Shown here: in pieces, positions 46,524-57,137 of the stretch | How the letters are laid out: each line of letters opens with the position of its first letter | Numbering within the stretch: position 1 is the first letter of the stretch | Assembly (NCBI GenBank): GCA_027623995.1 | Contig: JAQBUF010000014.1 | Location: forward strand, 1-58,640 | Direction of reading: 5' to 3' | Origin: Nitrospirota bacterium | GTDB taxonomy: Bacteria > Nitrospirota > Nitrospiria > Nitrospirales > UBA8639 | Length of the DNA: 58,640 nucleotides | Made by a program: the position numbers and the translations under genes | The notes under the pieces: generated by a model | The model's input: the letters and a program-made list of their open reading frames with translations, nothing else | Told to the model about the DNA's origin: nothing | The model's database searches: none

Positions 46524-47708
46524 ATGAGTAAAGCAATTTTAGCGTTAGCCGATGGTACAATTTTTGAAGGTCGGGCTTTGGGGTTCACTGGAGAATCCTC
46601 AGGCGAGGTGGTCTTTAATACCGCCATGACTGGTTACCAGGAAATCCTCACAGACCCCTCCTATAAAGGCCAGTTCGTAGTCATGACGTGTTCCCACATT
46701 GGGAATTATGGCGTGGCACGACAAGACCACGAGTCGAGACACACCTGGGCTGAAGGATTCATTGTGAATGAGGCGAGTCGCCGGCCAAGTAATTGGCGGT
46801 CGCACCAATCGTTACATGAGTATTTGCAACAACAGGGCGTCGTAGGAATCGAGGGAATCGATACACGATATCTCACCAGGCATCTTCGTGATCATGGTGC
46901 CCAACCTGGTGTCATGTCACATGTTGATTTAGATGCTGCGAGTTTGGTGAAAAAAGCACAGGCTGTTCCTTCAACAACAGGGCGTGACATGGTTTCTGCG
47001 GTCACCTGTTCCGCTTCCTATGCGTGGGAAGAAGGTTCGGGAGAGTGGACCCCGCCCAACGGATCTTCCTCAACCAATGGAAAAGCGTCTACTTCGAAAC
47101 CGTACCATGTCGTGGTCTATGATTTTGGGGTAAAGCTCAATATTTTGAGACGTCTGGTGGATTGTCAGTGCAAGGTCACCGTAGTCCCGGCTTCCACGAC
47201 AGCCAAAACCGTCAGGGAAATAAATCCAGATGGTTTGGTCCTTTCCAATGGACCCGGCGATCCACAGGGCGCCTCCTATGCTGTCCCACACATCCAAGAC
47301 CTCTTAGGATGGAAACCCACCTTAGGCATTTGTTTAGGGCATCAACTATTAGGATTGTCCCTTGGTCTGCCAACGTATAAATTAAAGTTTGGGCATCATG
47401 GTGCCAATCATCCGGTCATGGATTTGCGGTCTCGAAAAGTTGAGATCACCTCCCAAAATCATAACTACGCCGTGACCATGCCTGAAACTGCACAGCATTC
47501 TGAGCAAGGCAAACCCATATTTGAGACCGAATGGGGCCCTTTTACTCCCACGCATGTGAGTTTGAATGATGATTGCTTGGAAGGTCTCGTAGGGTGTGAG
47601 AAACCTGTGCTCTCGGTGCAATATCATCCAGAAGCGTCACCAGGTCCTCATGATTCATCCTATTTATTCAATCAATTCATTGGCATGATGGAGCAACACC
47701 GTGGCTAA
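46524..47708 (+). CDS. carA: carbamoyl-phosphate synthase small (glutaminase) subunit
   Basis: CarA hydrolyses glutamine and passes ammonia to CarB. The N-terminal domain contains [20 protein letters not shown]. The class I amidotransferase domain has the Cys in [16 protein letters not shown], the oxyanion region LSNGPGDPQ, and the His-Glu pair in [15 protein letters not shown]. Length (394) is normal. It is separated from carB by sppA and an M48 protease gene, which is unusual; the 3' end overlaps sppA by 8 bp. Confidence 0.97.
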   Translation: MSKAILALADGTIFEGRALGFTGESSGEVVFNTAMTGYQEILTDPSYKGQFVVMTCSHIGNYGVARQDHESRHTWAEGFIVNEASRRPSNWRSHQSLHEYLQQQGVVGIEGIDTRYLTRHLRDHGAQPGVMSHVDLDAASLVKKAQAVPSTTGRDMVSAVTCSASYAWEEGSGEWTPPNGSSSTNGKASTSKPYHVVVYDFGVKLNILRRLVDCQCKVTVVPASTTAKTVREINPDGLVLSNGPGDPQGASYAVPHIQDLLGWKPTLGICLGHQLLGLSLGLPTYKLKFGHHGANHPVMDLRSRKVEITSQNHNYAVTMPETAQHSEQGKPIFETEWGPFTPTHVSLNDDCLEGLVGCEKPVLSVQYHPEASPGPHDSSYLFNQFIGMMEQHRG

Positions 47709-48681
47709 TCGAATCATTCTTCTTATTGTGATCAGTGTGGCTTTGCTGTTGAGTGGATGCATGTCTCCTGGCCTGTTTCCTAAAACGGGACCGTTGGAAG
47801 AGACTGAGGTGTCAGGAAAAGGAAAAGATAAAATCTTGATCGTGGACGTATCGGGCCTCCTCACTTCTTCTCAATCAAGTGATATCGTTGATCGCTTGTT
47901 CAACCGGCCAAGTCTGCCTACACGATTTAAAGAAGAACTCTCTAAAGCCGCAGAAGATAATACGGTGAAGGGGATCGTCCTTCGAATTAACACACCTGGC
48001 GGAACGGTCACGGCATCGGATATTCTATATCATGAGGTTCAAGAGTTTAAAAAAGCACACAAGATTCCCGTGGTGGCCTCTATTATGGATCTCGGCACCT
48101 CTGGCGGGTACTACCTGGCGGCGGCGAGTGATCGAATCGTCGCGCATCCCTCCGCCGTCACCGGCAGTCTAGGTGTCATTATGCTGACCCTTAATGGTTC
48201 TGGGCTCATGGAAAAAATTGGCATTGAGGCGAATACGATTACCTCAGGCAAGCATAAAGATATGGGGTCGCCGTTTCGCAAAATGACGTCTGCCGATCGT
48301 GCCATTTTTCAAAGTGTGATTGATTCCTTTTATCAACGCTTTCTTGACGTGATTGAACAGGGGCGTCCCAACCTGACCAAAGAAAAGATTCGGCAATTGG
48401 CTGATGGCCGCATTTATTCCGCACCACAAGCGAAAGAAGCCGGGCTGATCGATGAGATTGGGTACCTTGAAGATGCCATTGAGGTGGCAAAACAACAGGC
48501 TGGACTCACCGAGGCCAAAGTCGTCATGTATCAACGAGCAGGCGGATATCATCCCAACATGTATTCTCAATTTTCTGGAAATGTTCCCAATACCAGTTTG
48601 ATGATCCCCAAGCTTGACGCGGTGTCTCTTGCCACCATTTTAGGTGGCACTCCGGCCTTTATGTATATGTGGCTCCCATGA
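47701..48681 (+). CDS. sppA: SppA-type signal peptide peptidase, predicted lipoprotein
   Basis: This short-form SppA (326 residues) of the S49 family cuts leftover signal peptides in or at the membrane. The nucleophile Ser is in [20 protein letters not shown] and the general-base Lys in [31 protein letters not shown] is the family signature. The N-terminus is a lipoprotein signal ([13 protein letters not shown]), so it is probably lipid-anchored rather than spanning the membrane. The start is GTG at 47701, overlapping carA; the stop overlaps the following protease gene. Confidence 0.92.
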   Translation: MANRIILLIVISVALLLSGCMSPGLFPKTGPLEETEVSGKGKDKILIVDVSGLLTSSQSSDIVDRLFNRPSLPTRFKEELSKAAEDNTVKGIVLRINTPGGTVTASDILYHEVQEFKKAHKIPVVASIMDLGTSGGYYLAAASDRIVAHPSAVTGSLGVIMLTLNGSGLMEKIGIEANTITSGKHKDMGSPFRKMTSADRAIFQSVIDSFYQRFLDVIEQGRPNLTKEKIRQLADGRIYSAPQAKEAGLIDEIGYLEDAIEVAKQQAGLTEAKVVMYQRAGGYHPNMYSQFSGNVPNTSLMIPKLDAVSLATILGGTPAFMYMWLP

Positions 48682-49589
48682 CTAGAAAGAAACTATTCCC
48701 TTGGCCTGCCGGGCGAGTGCGGTTGAACGTTCGAATGCTTGCTGGCATCTTAGGGGTTGTTGCCTGCCTTTCCATCCTCGGATGTATCAGAGCGCCTGGG
48801 ACCGCTCGCGATCAAATCATTTTCATCTCGGAAGAAAAAGAAATCGCCTTGGGCGTCAGCGCGTTTCGCGATGTTCTTCGACAAGCGAGATTAAATGCGA
48901 ACCCTGAAATTAATGAAATGGTCAATCGAGTGGGGCAGCGTATTGCCGCCGTGGCCAATAAACCTGAATATCATTGGGAATTTGCCGTCATTCAAGATGA
49001 TGAACAAATCAATGCCTTTGCCCTTCCTGGTGGGAAAGTGGCCGTCTTTACGGGGATCTTAAAACTCACGAAAACCGAGGCAGGGTTAGCCACGGTCATG
49101 GCACATGAGGTCGCGCATGCGTTGCAACGGCATGGAGCCGAACGCATGAGCCGTGGTATCTTGGATCAAATTGCGCAGGTCGGGGCAATTGCTGGTGCGG
49201 CTTCGGGTGCCATTGATCCTCAGTTAGCCATGGGTGCCATGAGTGCCTATGGGGTGGGTGTGACGCTTCCTCATAATCGACGCCAGGAATCAGAAGCGGA
49301 TTTTATTGGGTTAAAACTCATGGCCCAGGCAGGGTATGATCCCCGGGAAGCCATTGGTTTTTGGGAACGCATGAGTGGTTGCCCGAAACAAATGATTGGA
49401 CGTTTTTGTTTTCGATCCCAATCAGCGATTCCCGAGTTCCTTTCAACCCATCCCTCGGATGTGACACGTATTCAACAAATCGAAGGGTGGATTGAAGATG
49501 CCTTGAAGTTTTACCATCCACCAGAACAAGACGAGTTCACACCAACTAAAGCCATGGCCAAACCCCAATCGTTATCAATCATCCACTGA
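48678..49589 (+). CDS. M48-family zinc metalloprotease, predicted lipoprotein
   Basis: The 303-residue protein has a lipoprotein-type N-terminus ([16 protein letters not shown]) and an M48 catalytic domain. The zinc site HExxH is in [14 protein letters not shown] and the third ligand Glu in [35 protein letters not shown] and [15 protein letters not shown] are typical of periplasmic BepA/LoiP-like proteases that act on outer-membrane protein quality control. The ATG overlaps the sppA stop (ATGA), so the two envelope proteases are translationally linked inside the carA-carB interval. A GTG nine bases upstream is an alternative start. Confidence 0.9.
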   Translation: MTRKKLFPWPAGRVRLNVRMLAGILGVVACLSILGCIRAPGTARDQIIFISEEKEIALGVSAFRDVLRQARLNANPEINEMVNRVGQRIAAVANKPEYHWEFAVIQDDEQINAFALPGGKVAVFTGILKLTKTEAGLATVMAHEVAHALQRHGAERMSRGILDQIAQVGAIAGAASGAIDPQLAMGAMSAYGVGVTLPHNRRQESEADFIGLKLMAQAGYDPREAIGFWERMSGCPKQMIGRFCFRSQSAIPEFLSTHPSDVTRIQQIEGWIEDALKFYHPPEQDEFTPTKAMAKPQSLSIIH

Positions 49590-49597
49590 GTCCCTAC

Positions 49598-52500
49598 ATG
49601 CCTAAACGTCAAGATTTACATCGAATATTGTTGATAGGATCTGGCCCCATTGTGATCGGCCAAGCCTGCGAATTTGACTATTCCGGCACCCAAGCCTGTA
49701 AGGCCTTAAAGCAGGAAGGGTATGAAGTGGTCTTGGTCAATAGTAATCCTGCGACCATCATGACCGATCCTGATCTTGCGGATCGCACCTATGTAGAGCC
49801 TATCACCGTTGAAGTCGTTGAACGCATTATTGAACGTGAAAGACCTGATGCCCTCTTACCAACGATGGGTGGCCAAACCGCATTAAACGTCACGGTGGGT
49901 CTTCATCAGCAAGGCATATTGGAAAAATACAATGTCCAGTTAATTGGAGCCTCCTACGAGGCTATTCAAAAAGCGGAAGACCGTGATCTGTTCAAGAAAG
50001 CCATGGATCGAATTGGCCTGTGCACTCCTACCAGTCTCATGATTAAAAATAAGGAAGACGCCATCAACTTTTTGGACGTCGTGGGGTTCCCGGCAATTGT
50101 CCGCCCTTCGTTTACCATGGGGGGCACTGGCGGCAACATTGCCTACAATCGTGAGGAGTTCGAACAATACGTGGATTGGGCGCTCTTGATGAGTCCAGTT
50201 GGTGAAGTCCTCATTGAACGATCCCTCATTGGTTGGAAAGAATATGAACTCGAAGTCATGCGGGATCTTAAGGATAATGTGGTCATTGTCTGTCCCATTG
50301 AAAATTTTGATGCCATGGGTATACACACTGGCGATAGTATTACGGTGGCCCCGGCCATGACGTTAACAGATAAAGAATATCAAATTTTGCGTGACGCGGC
50401 GATCAAGATTATTCGAGAGATTGGTGTTGATACCGGTGGGTCAAATATTCAGTTCGCCGTAAATCCTGAAAATGGCGATATGATTGTGATTGAAATGAAC
50501 CCCCGGGTCTCTCGGAGTTCAGCGCTCGCCTCAAAAGCAACCGGATTTCCCATTGCCAAAATCGCGGCCAAGCTTGCCGTCGGCTATACACTCGATGAAA
50601 TTTCCAACGACATCACCCATGTGACCAAGGCGTCATTTGAACCAACGATTGATTATGTCGTGGTCAAAATCCCGCGGTTTGCGTTTGAAAAATTTCTGGG
50701 TTCCGATCCAACCCTGACCACACAAATGAAATCGGTCGGGGAAGCCATGGCTCTGGGGAAGAATTTTAAAGAAGCCTTTCAGAAGGCCCTTCGATCATTA
50801 GAAACGGATCGATGTGGATTGGTGTCCCTGTCGGGCTTGGATCATTTCTTAGAAGGCGACCAAGTCGCCGATGAAGTTCTTCAGCAAGTCAAACAAGGTG
50901 TTCGAGCTTCACAACCTGACCGCCCCTGGCATATTGGGGATGGACTTCGCCTTGGTTTTTCCAAAGATGAACTCTATGCCACGACGCATATTGATCCATG
51001 GTTTTTAGATCAACTCGAGGAAATCGTGGACTGTGAACAGAAAATATTGCGCAAAGGGCGAGTGGCAGGAAAAGATCATCCCATAAGTCCTGGTGATCTA
51101 TTTTCTGATTCAGAGGGGCAAGAGCTGCTTCAAGAGGCCAAGCGATTCGGGTTTTCCGATGAACGCATTGGCCAATTGCTCGGGTGCACGGGAAATGTCG
51201 TGAGAGATTGGCGAAAAGCTCACGCGTCACATCACACGGTCACCTATGCTCGTGTCGATACCTGTGCCGCGGAGTTTGAAGCGCAGACGCCGTATCTCTA
51301 CTCGACCTATGGCATGCAATGCGAAGCCCGGCCAACATCAAATCAAAAAGTGGCAATTCTTGGTGGCGGCCCGAATCGCATTGGGCAGGGGATTGAATTT
51401 GACTACTGCTGTGTCCATGCCGCCTTGGCTTTACGTGATATCGGGGTGGAGACGATTATGGTGAATTGCAATCCCGAAACCGTGAGTACGGATTATGACA
51501 CCTCGGATCGTCTCTATTTTGAACCGCTGACGGAAGAAGATGTCTTGAATATTATGGACAAAGAAAAGCCCATGGGGGTCGTTGTTCAGTTTGGTGGACA
51601 AACACCATTGAAGTTAGCTCTTCCGCTTGAACGAGCTGGGGTTCCAATTCTCGGCACGACTCCCGATTCTATTGATCGTGCGGAAGATCGTGAGCGTTTC
51701 AGCGACCTGATCAAGAAATTACGATTACAACAGCCAAGGAATGGCATCGCTCGGTCCGGCGATGAAGCCTATGCCATCGCCAAACACATTGGCTATCCCG
51801 TCATCGTTCGGCCTTCATACGTCCTTGGTGGACGGGCCATGCAAATTGTGTATGACGAGGGCTCCTTACGCAAATATATTCAGACTAACATCATGACGTC
51901 ATCTCAATATCCGTTATTAGTCGATCAATATCTGCGCGATGCCATCGAAGTAGATGTTGATGCCATTTCAGACGGATCCCATGTGGTCGTGGCTGGGATT
52001 ATGGAACATGTGGAAGAAGCCGGTATTCACTCTGGCGATTCTGCGTGTTCCCTGCCGCCCTTTTCTTTAAGCGAAGACATCATTGAACAGGTCCGCATAC
52101 AAACCATCGCTCTTGCGATGGAATTGCAAGTGATCGGCCTAATGAATATTCAGTACGCCGTTCAACATGGTGAAGTCTATATTTTAGAGGTCAACCCTCG
52201 TGCCTCTCGGACCGTGCCGTTTGTGAGTAAAACCATTGGTGTGCCATTGGCCAAACTTGCTATGAAAACCATGTTAGGACATTCCTTAGCCTCCCTTGGG
52301 TTTACCGAGACGAAGAAGTTTCAACATATTTCCGTGAAAGAATCTGTTTTCCCTTTCACCAAATTTGGGAATGTCGATGTGTTGCTTGGGCCTGAAATGC
52401 GTTCAACAGGGGAAGTCATGGGGATTGATCAAGACTTTGGCTGGGCATTTGCTAAAGCGCAGTCTGCTGCAGGTCTGACGCTCCCTCGCCAAGGCACGGT

Positions 52501-52888
52501 GATCATAAGTGTCAAAGAAAGCGATAAGGCCGGGACCGTAGATGTTGCACTGCGCTTACAACGAGCTGGGTTTCATATTCAGGCCACCCGTGGAACGGCG
52601 ACCCACCTTCAGGAACATGGGGTGTTCGTGGAAATGGTCAATAAGGTCAAGGAGGGACGACCCCATCTCGTGGATCATATAAAAAACCGGCAAGCCCACA
52701 TTGTCGTGAATACGGTGGGCACGACTTCATCCCAAGATGATTCCTTATCGATTCGTCGTGAGGCGGTACAACAGGGGATTCCCTATTTCACGACGATCCA
52801 GGGTATTCGAGCAGCGGTCACGGCCATTGAAGCCATGGCGAAACATCCGCTTTCCGTCAAATCCCTTCAAGAATATCATCCAACCTAG
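49598..52888 (+). CDS. carB: carbamoyl-phosphate synthase large subunit
   Basis: CarB makes carbamoyl phosphate from bicarbonate, ammonia and two ATP. The 1096-residue protein shows two homologous ATP-grasp halves. The first begins [20 protein letters not shown] and the second [20 protein letters not shown]. The grasp loops are [20 protein letters not shown] and [20 protein letters not shown], and a C-terminal MGS-like allosteric domain begins near residue 960 ([20 protein letters not shown]). Length is slightly above the usual 1070. It begins 8 bp after the metalloprotease and ends the pyr operon. Confidence 0.97.
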   Translation: MPKRQDLHRILLIGSGPIVIGQACEFDYSGTQACKALKQEGYEVVLVNSNPATIMTDPDLADRTYVEPITVEVVERIIERERPDALLPTMGGQTALNVTVGLHQQGILEKYNVQLIGASYEAIQKAEDRDLFKKAMDRIGLCTPTSLMIKNKEDAINFLDVVGFPAIVRPSFTMGGTGGNIAYNREEFEQYVDWALLMSPVGEVLIERSLIGWKEYELEVMRDLKDNVVIVCPIENFDAMGIHTGDSITVAPAMTLTDKEYQILRDAAIKIIREIGVDTGGSNIQFAVNPENGDMIVIEMNPRVSRSSALASKATGFPIAKIAAKLAVGYTLDEISNDITHVTKASFEPTIDYVVVKIPRFAFEKFLGSDPTLTTQMKSVGEAMALGKNFKEAFQKALRSLETDRCGLVSLSGLDHFLEGDQVADEVLQQVKQGVRASQPDRPWHIGDGLRLGFSKDELYATTHIDPWFLDQLEEIVDCEQKILRKGRVAGKDHPISPGDLFSDSEGQELLQEAKRFGFSDERIGQLLGCTGNVVRDWRKAHASHHTVTYARVDTCAAEFEAQTPYLYSTYGMQCEARPTSNQKVAILGGGPNRIGQGIEFDYCCVHAALALRDIGVETIMVNCNPETVSTDYDTSDRLYFEPLTEEDVLNIMDKEKPMGVVVQFGGQTPLKLALPLERAGVPILGTTPDSIDRAEDRERFSDLIKKLRLQQPRNGIARSGDEAYAIAKHIGYPVIVRPSYVLGGRAMQIVYDEGSLRKYIQTNIMTSSQYPLLVDQYLRDAIEVDVDAISDGSHVVVAGIMEHVEEAGIHSGDSACSLPPFSLSEDIIEQVRIQTIALAMELQVIGLMNIQYAVQHGEVYILEVNPRASRTVPFVSKTIGVPLAKLAMKTMLGHSLASLGFTETKKFQHISVKESVFPFTKFGNVDVLLGPEMRSTGEVMGIDQDFGWAFAKAQSAAGLTLPRQGTVIISVKESDKAGTVDVALRLQRAGFHIQATRGTATHLQEHGVFVEMVNKVKEGRPHLVDHIKNRQAHIVVNTVGTTSSQDDSLSIRREAVQQGIPYFTTIQGIRAAVTAIEAMAKHPLSVKSLQEYHPT

Positions 52889-53138
52889 TAGCCATTGATA
52901 CAGGCTCTCGAATTTTCGCCAACCCTTGTGAGGAAATGACCAAGGAATGGAAATAGGAAAGGTATGGAGGGATTCAAAAGATGGACCCTATTTGAAATTT
53001 TCACTGTAAAACTGAAATAGTTAGAACATCGGTGGTGACAGAGCTAATTATTCAAGGAAGTAGTGAGTTTGGAAGAAACTGAAATTCCTTCAAACGACTA
53101 ATCACAAAACAGAAACCCAATTTTGTCCATAAAAATGG

Positions 53139-53259
53139 CAGGGTGGTCAAACAGACTGTCCAGCAAGGCCGCAGGGGCTTTGGCGAGCGGAGCGTACTCA
53201 TAGTACGTGAGCACGACAAAGTCCCGAGAACGCTGCTGGCGGACTGTTTCACCACCCTG
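53139..53259. repeat. long palindromic repeat, copy 2 (upstream of greA)
   Basis: Outer arms CAGGGTGGT (53139-53147) and ACCACCCTG (53251-53259) are perfect complements. The same C/C mismatch seen in copy 1 follows, then AAACAG/CTGTTT, CCAGC/GCTGG and an inner stem GGGGCTTTG/CAAAGTCCC-type. The core around CGTACT-CAT-AGTACG is identical to copy 1 (16522-16643), while the arm sequences differ but remain paired. It ends 16 bp before greA. The rest of the 387-bp carB-greA gap shows nothing recognisable. Confidence 0.85.
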
Positions 53260-53275
53260 AGTTTGAGGAGATTGT

Positions 53276-53749
53276 ATGGCAGTTCCCATGACAAAAAAAG
53301 GATTTGAAAATCTCAAGGCCGAACTTGATCAACTTCGGAAAGTGGAGCGGCCCAAAAATATCCAAGACATTGCTGAGGCACGAGAACATGGGGATCTTCG
53401 TGAAAACGCCGAGTACAAAGCGGCAAAAGAACGGCAACAATTCCTTGATGTTCGAATGTCAGAACTTGAGTATACACTTGGTGATGCTCATGTGATTGAA
53501 GTGACGGCGGGGATGAGTGAGACCGTGGTCTTCGGCGCCACCGTTCGATTACTCAATATGGATTCAGATGAAGAGAAGTCTTACACGCTTGTGGGGCAAG
53601 AAGAAGCGGATCTGAAAAATGGAACCATCTCCGTTCAGTCGCCTATTGGTCGTGCGCTCATCAGTCATCGTGTGGGAGACATTGTCCAGGTCAATCGCCC
53701 TGCGGGCATGATCGAATACGAAATTCAAGAAATCACTTTCCAGGAGTAA
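53276..53749 (+). CDS. greA: transcription elongation factor GreA
   Basis: GreA enters the RNA polymerase secondary channel and stimulates cleavage of backtracked transcripts. The 157-residue protein has the N-terminal coiled coil (about 1-75), with tip residues in ARENGDLR-type EAREHGDLRENAEYKAAKER, and the FKBP-like C-terminal domain (VFGATVRLLNMDSDEEKSYT, ISVQSPIGRALISHRVGDIV). A second Met three codons in (MTKKGFEN) is a possible start; GAGGAG precedes the first by 5 bp. It is coupled to the next gene through a ribosome-binding site formed by its last codons. Confidence 0.96.
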   Translation: MAVPMTKKGFENLKAELDQLRKVERPKNIQDIAEAREHGDLRENAEYKAAKERQQFLDVRMSELEYTLGDAHVIEVTAGMSETVVFGATVRLLNMDSDEEKSYTLVGQEEADLKNGTISVQSPIGRALISHRVGDIVQVNRPAGMIEYEIQEITFQE

Positions 53750-53753
53750 TCAC

Positions 53754-54554
53754 ATGCCATCTGCGATATCTGTTGTCACATTAATTACTGATTTTGGCGA
53801 TCGAGACTATTTCGTCGCCAGCATGAAAGGCGTCATGCTGGGGATTAACAATCAGACCAGGATTGTTGATATTTCCCACAAGGTTGCGCCGCACTCCATT
53901 GAAGAAGCCGCATTTCTCTTAAACTCCTGCTATCATTATTTCCCCGATGGGACGATCCATGTCGTCGTCGTAGACCCTAGCGTGGGGTCGTCTCGACGTG
54001 GATTGCTTGTGACGACCTCACGGTATTTCTTTGTCGCACCAGATAATGGCGTGCTCAGCTATATTTATGAAAATGAGCTAGATGTGGAAGTGCGACAAAT
54101 TGAAAATCGCCAATTCAGGTTGGATTCACAAGGGGCCACCTTTGATGGACGTGACCTATTTGCTCCTTCGGCGGCATGGCTCACCAGGGGGCAAACGCCT
54201 GGTGCCTATGGTCGGCTCGTCAAGGATTATGAAACACTGCCTATCGAAAAGCCAGAAGTGCGCAAAGGAGTGTTGCACGGACGAGTAGCCTATATCGATC
54301 ATTTCGGAAATATCATTACAGATATCACGGCTGATGATATTAAATCGTTGCAAGAGGTCACGAAGAAAAAAGAAATTTCCATCCAACTCGGTGATGTGAG
54401 CATGAATGAATTACAAACCCATTATGAGCAAGGATCTCCGGATACGCCGAGTGCCTTGATCAATAGCAATGGGTATGTGGAGATCTTTCTCAAAAAGACC
54501 CAAGCCCATACGGATCTTTCAGTCACCATCGGCGATGTCGTGAACATTCAATAA
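53754..54554 (+). CDS. SAM hydroxide adenosyltransferase (SAM_HAT / DUF62)
   Basis: Characterised members of this family (relatives of fluorinase) use water to split S-adenosylmethionine into adenosine and methionine. The 266-residue protein has the N-terminal signature VVTLITDFGDRDYFVASMKG. A DISHKVAPHSIEEAAFLLNS segment, HVVVVDPSVGSSRRGLLV and FVAPDNGVLSYI carry the conserved Asp and Arg/His residues. The C-terminal beta domain has YIDHFGNIITDI. It lies 4 bp after greA; the greA tail CAGGAG acts as its ribosome-binding site. The physiological role is unclear. Confidence 0.9.
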   Translation: MPSAISVVTLITDFGDRDYFVASMKGVMLGINNQTRIVDISHKVAPHSIEEAAFLLNSCYHYFPDGTIHVVVVDPSVGSSRRGLLVTTSRYFFVAPDNGVLSYIYENELDVEVRQIENRQFRLDSQGATFDGRDLFAPSAAWLTRGQTPGAYGRLVKDYETLPIEKPEVRKGVLHGRVAYIDHFGNIITDITADDIKSLQEVTKKKEISIQLGDVSMNELQTHYEQGSPDTPSALINSNGYVEIFLKKTQAHTDLSVTIGDVVNIQ

Positions 54555-54653
54555 TCAGGATTATCTCCGTCATCCCACCTGGCAAAGCCTCAAGTGTTCT
54601 TTCACCCATTCGAAATTCCTAGAGTATTTTAACGTTTCGAGACGACGCATAAA

Positions 54654-54680
54654 GACTCTCCTTTTGCAAAAGGGAGAGTC
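54654..54680. terminator. possible bidirectional hairpin after the SAM_HAT gene
   Basis: GACTCTCC-TTTTGCAAAA-GGGAGAGTC folds into a 13-bp stem with one bulged base. It lies about 100 bp after the stop. Neither side has a long T-run (TTTAT follows on the minus strand), so terminator function is plausible but unproved. Confidence 0.4.
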
Positions 54681-54845
54681 CCTAGGTTGCATTCTTTTGT
54701 CGCTACACGGTCTCATCGTGCCCTCTTCGGGCATGGTCAGCAGTCTGAAAAGCAAAAGAAGAGGCGGCATGAGATGCTGTAGCTACGAATTTCATGTTCG
54801 GTCCAAAGTCCAGAACTCGTGAACGTATACAAATGGAGTGCATGA

Positions 54846-54896
54846 TGCAGGGTTTCGCCCCTGCAAACGACCTCCTTTTATTTCGACCAAAGGAGG
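54846..54896. repeat. double-hairpin intergenic repeat
   Basis: Two adjacent hairpins: TGCAGGG/CCCTGCA (54846-54852 and 54859-54865, loop TTTCGC) and CCTCCTTT/AAAGGAGG (54871-54878 and 54889-54896). The order GGGTTTCGCCCC followed by a purine/pyrimidine hairpin resembles an intergenic repeat I recall from many proteobacterial genomes; function unknown. This and the 54654 hairpin are the only structure seen in the 520-bp gap before the cassette array. Confidence 0.4.
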
Positions 54897-55074
54897 CAAA
54901 ACCAATTTCGCCCGTCTGCAGCCAAGGGGTCCCTTCGCCTCGCCCAATGCGGGAAGAGACGTAAGAATCAAACCCTAAAAAAACTCAATACTACTGCCAA
55001 CAGCTAATTCCAGATTTTTAGTTTTCAAAAGAGGGAAAAAGGGCAAGATGGTGAAAAAGGGTAACGTCCACTTT

Positions 55075-55299
55075 TTATCGCAAAAGAGCTTGAGCTTTTC
55101 GCCTAACTTCCTCTGCCGAAACTGGTTGGACAATACCTTCATCCAGATCTCGTGCACGACGTTGTGCTTCCATCAACCAATCTTCCGCAATTTCCTCTTC
55201 GGATGGTGTATCGAGGCTGAGCAATAGTTTCTGAGCTAATTCGGCCCGTTCTTCTTTAGATAAATTGAGAGCTTCGGCTTCAATTTGATTTAATTTCAT
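55075..55299 (-). CDS. addiction-module antitoxin component (orphan)
   Basis: The 74-residue acidic helical protein (LNLSKEERAELAQKLLLSLD, then SEEEIAEDWLMEAQRRARDL and VSAEEVRRKAQALLR) matches the short putative addiction-module component family (TIGR02574 type). That family normally precedes a RelE/ParE toxin. A strong AGGAGG ribosome-binding site is present. No toxin frame follows in the 500 bp downstream, so it is an orphan or the partner has been lost. It lies immediately beyond the first attC-like site and may be the remnant of a further cassette. Confidence 0.7.
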   Translation of the reverse strand: MKLNQIEAEALNLSKEERAELAQKLLLSLDTPSEEEIAEDWLMEAQRRARDLDEGIVQPVSAEEVRRKAQALLR

Positions 55300-55328
55300 G
55301 ATAATACCTCCTGTTACGATTTATGGGG

Positions 55329-55400
55329 CTCTAACGACCAAGCTCACCTGCCGCTATGTAGCGCAGCGGAATAGCGGTCAGGTGCAGCGCCTTGTTAGGC
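55329..55400 (-). other. attC-like integron recombination site 1
   Basis: Read on the minus strand, the 72-bp site begins GCCTAAC (55400-55394) and ends GTTAGAG (55335-55329), matching the R'' and R' boxes apart from the final base. Between them CAAGGCGCTGCACCTG and CAGGTGAGCTTGGTCG form the L''/L' stem with the usual imperfect pairing. It lies 14 bp beyond the stop of the DUF262 gene, where the attC of that cassette should be. Confidence 0.75.
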
Positions 55401-55413
55401 ACGGAATCATTGA

Positions 55414-57117
55414 TCATACTAAGGCCTTTAGTGATTTAACAATCATGATTCTACGTGCCTTTGAGAACTCATCAAATGAATCAAAGTCGAGTTTAATGGA
55501 ATCAGGAATTAAATGTCTCTTACGGAATGCAGCATCTCGTGTCTGAATCCACTTGTCGAAAGGCGTAGCATTCTTGGAAAGATTCTCTGAATCAGTTAGC
55601 AACTGAAGATTGGTGAGAATGTTGAAGCTCGACATGTAGGCTTGAATCTTTGCCTCGTCGTAACCTCGCTTTTTCAAAGCTCTTAACTGGAATTCCGACT
55701 TAGGGAAGATATGATCTTCGTGGAAAACGGCATCCTTCCAATCACGATCAGGATAAAGCAATGACAAGACTAAATTCGTATAACGTCCTTGGTAGCCATA
55801 CTCTAAAATGCGATCGATTTCCGCATCATCGAGTCGTGGTTCAATTCCGAGCGACTTGTAGAGGAGATCAGCAGGAAACGGGCTCGTCGGACCACAAGTT
55901 TTCAACAATTCGCGCAGTCGGGTCAGTGTAGTATCAGATGAACCTCCAAATGCGTTTTTAAGAGTTGAGAAAATGAACCACTTGCGAATAGCAACTTGGG
56001 CATCGGCATCTTCGGCCTTGGATGATGTATCGAATGATGAATTGCCACGATTCATGATGTAGAAAGCAATCGGTAGCAGTGCCAAAGGCGCAACGACGTT
56101 CTTCGAGCTAAATCCAAAACGGGAAATGAGCCTCACAGTTGCTGACACAGATTCTTTGATCTTATCCCAGTTTCCTTCAATGGTGCGCAGGTTTGTTTTC
56201 GTAAAGTTTTTGACTTTGTATTGGATGGGTAAATTCTCGCTGAGATAAAGACAACCTTTCAGCACGAAATCCTTGCCAAAGCTGTATCCATTACCGAGTT
56301 CGTTTATTGAATCAGTGAAATCATGGATTTCTTTGCGTGCATCAAGCGTTTCCCATTTCGCTGTTGCGGTTGCTAACAGAAGATCTGAGTATTCGAGTGG
56401 CTGTCCCGCAGAGTTCGCTCTAACGAAGACCTGCAACACCTTGTCGTAATCCTGGGAGTTCTCCTGATAGTAGTTCCCGACGAGGGTTGTATGGATGCGG
56501 TTGTGCAAACGTCCAATCAACTTGTTGGCATTCTCTCGCTGGTCTTCTGATAAATCTTCCAGACTCGACTTCATATCGGACTTCGCATCCTCAGCGTCTT
56601 CGAAATCCAAGATTCGGCCAACCAAGTACCAAAGTTGCGGCTCTTCTCCGTTCGGTTCTGTATTTTCTCGAAATGCGAATCCGTAGGTAAGCTCTTCAGG
56701 ATTGTCATCGTTGGGCACAGGTGGTTTTAAGAGATTGAGGGATAGACGTGCTTCTCGCCAGTGATAGTAGAAATAACGGTACTTGCCCCGAAGTCCGATG
56801 AGAAGCGAAGTAATGCGCTGTTGGCCATCTAGGACGAGTTTGATGTCTTTCGTTATTCCGGCCATGTTTGCGGGCGGGTTGTGCGGGGACTCTCCGTCAA
56901 AATCTCGAATGAACTCATAGACAGGCCACTCGTTCTTATTCTTTTGTTCCAATAGCCAGAAGAGAAATGAGCCAATGGGAAAATCAGCCATGATTGAATC
57001 AAAAAGCCGTTCAATTCGATCCATTCCCCATACCAACTCCCGCTGTATTGCAGGGAGATAGATGTCACGATTGACTTGGCGGATTATGTCGCTAACTCGG
57101 ATTGGGATGTATTCCAT
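55414..57117 (-). CDS. DUF262-HNH fusion protein (GmrSD-like, probable defence nuclease)
   Basis: The 567-residue protein has an N-terminal DUF262 domain of the ParB/Srx-like fold, with RDIYLPAIQRELVWGMDRIE and the NTP-binding motif LVLDGQQRITSLLIGLRG. The C-terminal region has a DUF1524-type HNH motif in FHEDHIFPKSEFQL with a later Asn in FNILTNLQLLTDSEN. GmrSD/BrxU-type type IV restriction enzymes share this architecture and use NTP-driven cleavage of modified phage DNA. A defence role is inferred. It fills one integron cassette: R' of the preceding attC is 20 bp before its start and its own attC follows the stop. Confidence 0.85.
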   Translation of the reverse strand: MEYIPIRVSDIIRQVNRDIYLPAIQRELVWGMDRIERLFDSIMADFPIGSFLFWLLEQKNKNEWPVYEFIRDFDGESPHNPPANMAGITKDIKLVLDGQQRITSLLIGLRGKYRYFYYHWREARLSLNLLKPPVPNDDNPEELTYGFAFRENTEPNGEEPQLWYLVGRILDFEDAEDAKSDMKSSLEDLSEDQRENANKLIGRLHNRIHTTLVGNYYQENSQDYDKVLQVFVRANSAGQPLEYSDLLLATATAKWETLDARKEIHDFTDSINELGNGYSFGKDFVLKGCLYLSENLPIQYKVKNFTKTNLRTIEGNWDKIKESVSATVRLISRFGFSSKNVVAPLALLPIAFYIMNRGNSSFDTSSKAEDADAQVAIRKWFIFSTLKNAFGGSSDTTLTRLRELLKTCGPTSPFPADLLYKSLGIEPRLDDAEIDRILEYGYQGRYTNLVLSLLYPDRDWKDAVFHEDHIFPKSEFQLRALKKRGYDEAKIQAYMSSFNILTNLQLLTDSENLSKNATPFDKWIQTRDAAFRKRHLIPDSIKLDFDSFDEFSKARRIMIVKSLKALV

Positions 57118-57137
57118 AGTGCCTCTTTCCTATTTGT

